Of a stretch of 13,356 nucleotides of DNA, positions 6,159-11,696 are shown in pieces (position 1 is the stretch's first letter; each line of letters opens with the position of its first letter). Made by a program: the position numbers and the translations under genes. This stretch comes from Alphaproteobacteria bacterium (GTDB lineage: Bacteria > Pseudomonadota > Alphaproteobacteria > CBDBCS01 > JAHZLG01): contig JAHZLG010000295.1 in assembly GCA_022599995.1 (NCBI GenBank), forward strand, positions 1 to 13,356, written 5' to 3'. A model generated the notes under the pieces. The model saw only the letters and a list, made by a program, of their open reading frames with translations. It was not told the origin of the DNA and did no database searches.

Positions 6159-7405
6159 ATGCATCTGCGCACGCTCAAACAAAAATCGCCCCGCGAACTC
6201 GCCCAACACGCCGAGGAAGTAGGAGTCGCAAATCCCGGAACACTCCCCAAACAACAGGCGATCCTCGCGATTCTCAAACACGTCGCCGCCCAGCAAGAAA
6301 CCATTACCGCCGAAGGCACCTTGGAAATCATGCGTGACGGATTTGGCTATCTGCGCACCATCGAATCCAATTACCTCGCGGCCCCGATGATATTTATGTC
6401 TCGCCCCAACAAATCAAGCGCAACCTCCTGCAAACAGGAGACACCATCGAAGGCACCATCCTCCCCCCGCGCTTCAACGATCAGTACTTCTCGCTGGGGG
6501 TAATCAGCCAAGTAAACGGAACAAGTGTCGATAACGCCAAAAGACGCCTCAGCTTCGACAACCTCACCGCCCTCTACCCGCAAGAACGACTGAAACTCGC
6601 GGTCGATGGAAGCAAAGAAAACTCCACCCGGGTCGTCGACATCATCACCCCAATCGGCAAAGGGCAACGTGCCCTCATCGTCGCCCCCCCGCGCACCGGG
6701 AAAACCGTGCTGCTGCAGAATATCGCCCAATCTATCTCGGCAAATTATCCTGACATAACCCTGCTGGTGTTGCTCATCGACGAACGCCCCGAAGAGGTCA
6801 CCGATATGAAGCGCAACACAAAAGCCGAGGTCATCAGCTCAACCTTCGACGAGCCCGCCACGCGGCACGTGCAAGTCGCCGAAATGGTCATTCAACGTGC
6901 CAAACGACTCGTCGAACTGGGGAAAGACGTCGTCATCTTGCTCGATTCTATCACCCGGCTGGCGCGCGCCTTCAACGCGACTGCCCCTAGCTCGGGGAAA
7001 ATTCTCTCGGGCGGCATCGATTCCAATGCCCTCCAACGCCCCAAACGATTCTTCGGCGCGGCAAGAAACATCGAAGAAGGAGGCTCGCTTACCATCATCG
7101 GGACTGCCCTCGTCGAAACCGGCAGCCGGATGGACGAAGTCATCTTCGAAGAGTTTAAAGGAACAGGGAATTCCGAGATCGTGCTCGACCGCAAGCTGGG
7201 CGACAAAAGAGTGTTCCCCGCCATCGACATTATCCGCTCGGGAACACGAAAAGAAGAAGTGCTCGTGGACGACGCCATCCTCGCACGCATGTGGATTCTG
7301 CGCCGCGTAGTGCAGCAAATGTCGCCCTCGGACGCCATGGAATTCGTGCTGGAAAAATTGCGGGCAACCAAAACAAACGAAGAATTCTTCAAATTCATGA
7401 ACTAG
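6159..7405 (+). CDS. rho: Transcription termination factor Rho, reading frame broken by an apparent 1-base deletion
   Basis: Rho is the hexameric RNA-dependent ATPase that binds C-rich nascent RNA and ends transcription. The ATG at 6159 starts MHLRTLKQKSPRELAQHAEE, a canonical Rho N-terminus. The first frame reads correctly to NYLAAP (residue 76), then at 6384-6386 (GCCCCGAT) the homology moves to the -1 frame, continuing DDIYVSP and on to the stop at 7403-7405. Left alone, the first frame ends at 6503 after 114 residues. With one base restored the product is 415 residues, close to the usual 419 of E. coli. All parts are then present: N-terminal helices, cold-shock RNA-binding domain (about 50-125, GFGYLR at 61-66), Walker A APPRTGKT at 176-183, LLIDERPEEVT, Walker B region ILLDSITRLARAFN, and the R-loop TGSRMDEVIFEEFKGTGN. 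The remainder shows no other decay. A sequencing or assembly error in a C-run is the simplest cause; a real mutation or recoding is possible. No Shine-Dalgarno is visible. Confidence 0.92.
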
Positions 7406-7457
7406 AGCGCAGAGACGCGTGCTGACTGCCTGTCCGTTCCCGATGGTCTTGCCCAGC

Positions 7458-7484
7458 ATCGTCTGGATCGTCTGGATCGTCTAG
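7458..7484. repeat. 9-base tandem repeat, three copies
   Basis: ATCGTCTGG, ATCGTCTGG and ATCGTCTAG follow head to tail 53 bases after the rho stop. Slippage-type repeat without evident function. Confidence 0.85.
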
Positions 7485-7521
7485 AGGGGCAAGCAGGGTC
7501 TGTGGTGATTACTAGGGGGGG

Positions 7522-7589
7522 CTTGCTTGGTCTTACGCAAGAATGCAAGGCGAACCCCTTTGGGGCACCTGGTGGCGAAGCCAGTTGCA
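7522..7589 (+). ncRNA. Candidate structured RNA or repeat element (unidentified)
   Basis: CTTGC (7522-7526) pairs with GCAAG (7537-7541). Next, TGCAAGGC (7544-7551) can pair with GCC-AG-TTGCA (7580-7589, two-base bulge), enclosing CCCC-TTT-GGGG (7555-7565) and CAC-CTG-GTG (7566-7574). The result would be a compact three-way junction beside a hairpin. It does not match the tmRNA, SRP RNA, RNase P or tRNA landmarks I know. It could instead be part of the terminator zone or a dispersed repeat. No covariation evidence is available. Confidence 0.25.
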
Positions 7590-7750
7590 TATGCCGAGCA
7601 TAAAATCCTTGCAGTGATAAAAGCCCCGGAAAATTATCTTCTCGCCGTGCCCCCGCATAGCAGCTAAGCCCTTCCGGGTTAACCATCAGGACACGCGAAC
7701 GCAGCGCAGCTGACAAAGCTGTCAGAGCTATCGACAGTGACAACAGAGCA

Positions 7751-7886
7751 AAGAGCACACGTTATCACAACAGCGGCAGACACCCCGTCACAGGGTCTCA
7801 CGGCACACCGAAGAGCACACGTTATCGCGACCGGGGCAGACGGGGACACCCGTCACACTCTGTCACAGGGTCTCACGGCACACCGA
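7751..7886. repeat. Imperfect tandem duplication (60 and about 76 bases)
   Basis: Both copies start AAGAGCACACGTTATC (7751 and 7811) and end GTCTCACGGCACACCGA. The second copy carries about 15 extra bases in the middle (GGGGACACC and GTCACACTCT region). The 11-mer AAGAGCACACG appears a third time at 8323-8333, in the gap between the helicase and MarR-type genes. Confidence 0.8.
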
Positions 7887-7896
7887 TATGAGGGGG

Positions 7897-8262
7897 TCAC
7901 TCGGGAGGAGATATCTCGGCAAGGGCACCTTTAAGAATATCTCCCATCTCGGTCATGAAAACCGAACCCTTAACCGTGCGCTGTATCAAAACCGAACGAC
8001 CGTCCTCTTTGTCCGAGCGGCGACGCAAATATCCCGAAGCCTCAAGCTTATCAAGGGCACGGGTAATCGCCGGTTTGGATATAGAAAGATACGAAGCCAG
8101 ATCACGCACCCGATGCGGCCCCGGCAGGGTGTAAACCACCAAAATAACCGCCATCTGCCGCGCCGTCAGGTCGGGCACGTCGAGCGATACCACCTTCACA
8201 ATCGCCGCACGCCAAACTGACAACAACGACACCGCCGACAACGAATGAACGTCACCACTCAT
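7897..8262 (-). CDS. MarR-family winged helix-turn-helix transcriptional regulator
   Basis: The product is a small cytoplasmic DNA-binding protein of 121 residues from the ATG at 8262. LTARQMAVILVVYTL (32-46) matches the MarR helix preceding the HTH. The HTH itself is RVRDLASYLSISKPAITRAL (51-70), and the wing is RRRSDKEDGRSVLI (80-93). The frame opens at a TTG ten codons further up (8292), but the ATG is preferred because the extra residues (MFFCLGGGFT) are atypical; a GGGGGGCGG upstream of the ATG is a weak ribosome site. It lies 84 bases after the helicase gene on the same strand and is probably the last gene of that cluster. Its target and ligand cannot be inferred. It is at the short end for MarR proteins, which usually have longer terminal dimerisation helices. 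Confidence 0.85.
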   Translation of the reverse strand: MSGDVHSLSAVSLLSVWRAAIVKVVSLDVPDLTARQMAVILVVYTLPGPHRVRDLASYLSISKPAITRALDKLEASGYLRRRSDKEDGRSVLIQRTVKGSVFMTEMGDILKGALAEISPPE

Positions 8263-8346
8263 TGTGAAACCGCCCCCCAAGCAAAAAAACAAGGAAAACG
8301 CACCGCCCCAAACCCCAAAAAGAAGAGCACACGCAAGAAGAAATAA

Positions 8347-10962
8347 TCAGTCATCGCAGGGCGCCAATGCATCCATCAGGACACGGCGACGCCCCTGAAT
8401 ATCAAACTGCACCAAAACGAATCGCCCCTCGAACGCCATCACAACACCGGTACCATAGACCTTCCCCGCCCCCACGCCCTTCACGCGCATCCCCATGCGC
8501 AACCCTGCCGACTCACCCGGACGCGAACGCCAGTGACGCATCGACGAGGACGCAACCAAATCGCGCATGACGACCGTGTCCCCTCCCACATTCACCGTCT
8601 CCATCTTGCGGACGAAGTTCCCATCAATCTCTTGAAGAAAACGCGAAGGCAAGCAGGCCGAGGTCGAACCAAACATCTGACGGTGCATGGTGTACGAAAT
8701 ACACACCTCCTTGCGCGCCCGGGTCAGTGCCACATAGGCCAAACGCCGTTCTTCTTCGATTCCCTCCTCGCTCTCTTCCAGGGCGCGTTGGTTGGGAAAG
8801 ACGCCCTCCTCCCACGCCGGGAGGAAAACATAATCAAACTCAAGCCCCTTGGCTGCGTGGATGGTCATCACGCCGACCGAATCACGGTCGGTGGCAGCAC
8901 TGTCATTGTCCATAACGAGGGCCACGTGATCTAAGAAGGCCCCAAGCGACGCAAATTCCGTCAGTGCCTTCTGGAGCTCCTTGAGGTTCTCAAGGCGTCC
9001 TTTCGCATCGGGCTTCGTGGTTTGTTGATTCTCCCACATCGCAAGATACCCCACCTCCTCGAGCAATTCCCACAGCAATACGGCTGGCGAAACCTGCGAG
9101 TGCCTGCCCTGCCAACGCTCGATCATGCGATAAAGGGCGACCAGATTAGGATAATTTTTTGTCTCCGACGACAAGAATGTCGGGATCGCGTCGAGCAAGC
9201 CAAGAGATTGCTCCAGCGCATGCTGCTGAATCTTCTGAATGGTTTTTGTCCCGATGCCCCGGACGGGCTTGTTGATAATCCGCAGTAACGCCAAATCATC
9301 ACTGGCCGATCGAATGATGCGGAGGTAGGCGATGGCGTCGCGGATCTCCTCGCGCTCATAGAAGCGCATGCCGCCATAAATCCGATAGGGCACCCCGATT
9401 CTCAGGAAGCTCTCTTCGAAGCCCCGCGTCAGGTGGCCCGCACGGACAAGAACGGCGATCTCGGAGAGCGAGTGCGTCTCACCTATCCTTGCCGCACTGC
9501 TCACGACCATATCGCACTCGGTACGGTCGTCCAGGCACCGGACAACCGCAAGGGGTGCCCCAACCTCATCGTGGGAAGGCACAATGCGCTTGCCCATTCG
9601 GCTCTTGTTTTGCCCGATCAGTTGGTCGGCGACGCGAAGGATGTTACCTGTCGACCGGTAATTGATCTCCAGCCGAATCAGCGTGCCCCCCGGAAAGGAC
9701 GAGTCAAAGTTAAACACGTTCTCGATTTTTGCCCCCCGCCAACCGTAGATCGACTGATCATCGTCTCCCACACAGCAGACGTTACTGTGCCCGCCAACCA
9801 ATGCCTTCAACCATAAGAATTGGGCCGTGTTCGTGTCTTGGTACTCGTCAATCATCAGATAGCGAAACCGTTGTTGCCAGAGCTGCATGATGTCAGGGTT
9901 TTGCGTCAGCAACCTAATAACAAAAAGAATCAGGTCGCCGAAATCCATGGCGTTCAAGCTTAAGAGCCTTTTCTGATAGGCCGCATAGGCCTGCTCGAAG
10001 GAAAAGGCGTCGGCTTTCGCCGAGTGCACGTCTTCAGGAAACAAGGCGTCATTCTTCCACCCATCGATCACCGCAACCACAACCTGCGGCTTCGTTCTTT
10101 TCGTGTTGACCCCATTGGCTTCCAGTATCTCTTTCATGACCCGCGTCGAATCATCGCGATCGAGGATGTGAAAGTCGGGCTGGAAACCAAGCAACTCCGC
10201 GTGACGGCGGAGGATGCGCACCGAAACCGAGTGAAAAGTCCCCATGAACAGCTGGGAGGCTTGCTTCGCCCCGAGCAACGACTCGATGCGCTCGCGCATC
10301 TCACGGGCAGCTTTGTTGGTGAAAGTGACTGTCAACGTTTGCCACGGCCTGGCACTCCCCGAGGCAATGATCCACGCAAGACGATGCGTCAGCACGCGGG
10401 TCTTTCCCGACCCTGCCCCGGCAATGACCAGCAACGGCCCATCGATGGTTTCGACTGCCTGCTGCTGGGGGGGGTTGAGGTTCTGGAATATGCGTTGCTG
10501 CAACTCTTCGCGCAGACCTGAATCCCCACCCGACACATGCGCAAAGCCGTGATCCCTCTCTTGGCTGGGAACCATGATGCTCCCCTCCCCCTCCCCCTGC
10601 CCCTGCCCCGCCGCCATTGCCTCATCGCGCGGCGCGCTATCGCTCAGCCTGTCGGGGATTGGCGCGCCGTTGCCTCCGTCACCCGCGTCATCGGGGGGGG
10701 CACTGGCGAGGTACTCATACCACGCCGCATCTTCGGGGTGAATCAGGTTGCCCCACCCATCGACGCCCTCTTGTTGCTCGGCGCCTGTGGGGTCAGTAAT
10801 CGACTGGGGTTGCACGGCACTTGCTCGATTGGCGCCAAACATATCAAAGGGGACACGAGCATCGCTGCCCGCCATACCCGCCGTATCATGGGCATCATGC
10901 GAGGGTGAAGGCTGTCTCGAAGGAATATCGTCGCCCATGCTACAAAACACTGTACAATGCAT
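8347..10962 (-). CDS. uvrD: ATP-dependent 3'-5' DNA helicase of the UvrD/PcrA (SF1A) family
   Basis: This helicase unwinds DNA in nucleotide-excision and mismatch repair and removes proteins from DNA. All SF1A motifs are present in 871 residues: Q-motif NPPQQQAV at 163-170, Walker A AGAGSGKT at 181-188, motif Ia TFTNKAA at 213-219, motif II DEYQD at 372-376, motif III GDDDQSIYGWRGA at 399-411, motif IV INYRS at 433-437, motif V VMTIHAAKGLEFD at 698-710 and motif VI VALTRAR at 744-750. A divergent Tudor-like tail (GMRVKG...GTGVVMAFEG, about 824-868) ends the protein. The first 150 residues are predicted disordered, with GQGQGEGEG at 119-127. The start is uncertain: ATG 10962 gives the unusual MHCTVFCSMG, and ATG 10938 (MGDDIPS) is equally plausible; neither has a Shine-Dalgarno. 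PcrA and Rep are close alternatives within the family. Confidence 0.93.
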   Translation of the reverse strand: MHCTVFCSMGDDIPSRQPSPSHDAHDTAGMAGSDARVPFDMFGANRASAVQPQSITDPTGAEQQEGVDGWGNLIHPEDAAWYEYLASAPPDDAGDGGNGAPIPDRLSDSAPRDEAMAAGQGQGEGEGSIMVPSQERDHGFAHVSGGDSGLREELQQRIFQNLNPPQQQAVETIDGPLLVIAGAGSGKTRVLTHRLAWIIASGSARPWQTLTVTFTNKAAREMRERIESLLGAKQASQLFMGTFHSVSVRILRRHAELLGFQPDFHILDRDDSTRVMKEILEANGVNTKRTKPQVVVAVIDGWKNDALFPEDVHSAKADAFSFEQAYAAYQKRLLSLNAMDFGDLILFVIRLLTQNPDIMQLWQQRFRYLMIDEYQDTNTAQFLWLKALVGGHSNVCCVGDDDQSIYGWRGAKIENVFNFDSSFPGGTLIRLEINYRSTGNILRVADQLIGQNKSRMGKRIVPSHDEVGAPLAVVRCLDDRTECDMVVSSAARIGETHSLSEIAVLVRAGHLTRGFEESFLRIGVPYRIYGGMRFYEREEIRDAIAYLRIIRSASDDLALLRIINKPVRGIGTKTIQKIQQHALEQSLGLLDAIPTFLSSETKNYPNLVALYRMIERWQGRHSQVSPAVLLWELLEEVGYLAMWENQQTTKPDAKGRLENLKELQKALTEFASLGAFLDHVALVMDNDSAATDRDSVGVMTIHAAKGLEFDYVFLPAWEEGVFPNQRALEESEEGIEEERRLAYVALTRARKEVCISYTMHRQMFGSTSACLPSRFLQEIDGNFVRKMETVNVGGDTVVMRDLVASSSMRHWRSRPGESAGLRMGMRVKGVGAGKVYGTGVVMAFEGRFVLVQFDIQGRRRVLMDALAPCDD

Positions 10963-10998
10963 GAAGCCAAAGGGCGACGCAAAAAAACGGACTGCCCA

Positions 10999-11262
10999 TC
11001 ACGTCTCCAGCGAAACCGAGCGCGATGCTCCCCGCTTGGTCTGACGACGCGGGCGAAGCAACGGTTGGCCGTTCTGTTGCGCCCACTGGGTGCGCCGCTC
11101 ATGCAGGGCAGTCAGCACGTTTTTCTTGTCATCATCGGAAAAAGCCGACCAGCCAGCAATCTCCGCGCGGGTACGAAAGCACCCAATACAATATGTCCCC
11201 GAGCCCTCGAGAGCACACAAACCGACACACGGTGATACCAAAGGAAAAGCAGAATCGGTCAT
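10999..11262 (-). CDS. DUF1289 family protein (small Cys-rich)
   Basis: The 87-residue product has the DUF1289 signature: SPCVGLC at 10-16 followed by YCIGCFRTRAEIAGW at 24-38, giving cysteines 12, 16, 25 and 28 in a CxxxC...CxxC arrangement that may bind a metal or Fe-S cluster. The basic C-terminus (LLRPRRQTKR) is not conserved in the family as I know it. Function is not established. It is the first gene of the minus-strand cluster, 36 bases ahead of the helicase gene, so co-transcription is likely. No clear Shine-Dalgarno precedes the ATG. Confidence 0.85.
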   Translation of the reverse strand: MTDSAFPLVSPCVGLCALEGSGTYCIGCFRTRAEIAGWSAFSDDDKKNVLTALHERRTQWAQQNGQPLLRPRRQTKRGASRSVSLET

Positions 11263-11382
11263 AAGACAAAGAAACGAACAAGAAGCCCCTCAAGGGAATC
11301 CTGCACATCAACAATGATTGGCAACAGGACAACCTCGAACGTCAAAAGGCTTGCACCGCTTATGGCGTTTCTCTAAGTTTTT

Positions 11383-11397
11383 CGGGGAATTACCCCG
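11383..11397. promoter_or_regulatory. Near-perfect 15-base palindrome (possible operator)
   Basis: CGGGGAATTACCCCG is symmetrical except for one central pair. It sits between the divergent genes, directly after a TTTTT run, and just downstream of a weak plus-strand -10-like sequence. Either an operator for a dimeric repressor or an RNA hairpin could explain it. Confidence 0.35.
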
Positions 11398-11485
11398 GAG
11401 TACCACGAGAACGCGCTGGCAAGACCGACTTCCATTCATACATAATTCGACTGCCGACACAAGAGAATCAAGCGAAAATGGACTG

Positions 11486-11569
11486 CACGCCTCTGCGTGT
11501 CCCAACCACGCCTCAGCGCGTCCCAACCACGCCTCAGCGCGTCCCGAGAACGCCTCCGCGTGTCCCACC
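11486..11569. repeat. 21-base minisatellite, four copies
   Basis: Four units start at 11486, 11507, 11528 and 11549, with core ACGCCTCNGCGYGTCCC. Copies 2 and 3 are nearly identical; copies 1 and 4 differ at several positions. The 21-base period equals seven codons, so open frames on both strands acquire heptapeptide repeats, but no recognisable protein results. Confidence 0.9.
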
Positions 11570-11609
11570 TCGCAATTGGGGCGGCAGAGCACCTGACAAC
11601 TGAGGCATT

Positions 11610-11672
11610 CTCCGCCCCCTGTCTCCGCCCCCTCTCTCCGCCCCTGCCCCGCCCCCTGTCTCCGCCCCTCTC
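11610..11672. repeat. C-rich 13-base degenerate tandem repeat
   Basis: CTCCGCCCCCTGT, CTCCGCCCCCTCT, CTCCGCCCCTGCC, an 11-base CCGCCCCCTGT and CTCCGCCCCTCTC are consecutive. The tract ends 24 bases before the PBP1A start, so it lies in the 5' leader of that mRNA, where G is almost absent. Confidence 0.85.
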
Positions 11673-11696
11673 CCTGCCCAACCCCAACACAATGCT

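Larger units (their letters stand above)
7406..7896. other. Convergent intergenic region between rho and the marR-type gene
   Basis: This 491-base gap should contain the 3' ends of both rho (+) and the minus-strand cluster. It holds a 9-base triplet repeat, a foldable element at 7522-7589, a CTGACA/TGTCAG hairpin at about 7709-7724, and an imperfect tandem duplication at 7751-7886. No T-rich intrinsic terminator stands out for either strand. A 118-codon minus-strand frame (7758-7402) exists, but I recognise no protein family in it. Confidence 0.6.
11263..11696. other. Divergent intergenic region between the DUF1289 gene and PBP1A
   Basis: These 434 bases must hold promoters for both directions. 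Seen are a 15-base near-palindrome at 11383-11397, a weak plus-strand promoter-like pair (TTGCAC at 11351-11356 and TAAGTT at 11374-11379, 17 bases apart, poor -10), a 4 x 21-base minisatellite and a C-rich 13-base repeat. Open frames cross the minisatellite on both strands, but they look like translations of repeats. Confidence 0.6.

Noticed and set aside
5648..6337. Plus-strand open frame of 229 codons across the tandem array
   Set aside because: It is Pro/His/Thr-rich repeat translation, overlaps the rho start in another frame, and unit lengths of 101 and 37 bases would shift its frame, so there is no sign of selection for coding.
6380..6386. Canonical -1 slippery heptamer at the rho frame break
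   Set aside because: G GCC CCG does not follow X XXY YYZ, and no strong downstream stem-loop was evident, so programmed frameshifting is not claimed.
7506..7700. tmRNA, SRP RNA or RNase P RNA in the rho/marR gap
   Set aside because: CCGGAAGG-like letters occur on the minus strand but lack the following GAAGCAGCC of SRP RNA. No tag-peptide frame, tRNA-like ends or RNase P core sequences were seen.
7683..8385. 13-mer CCATCAGGACACG shared by the intergenic gap (about 7683) and the helicase 3' end (about 8373)
   Set aside because: About one such match is expected by chance in a window of this size, and the flanks do not match.
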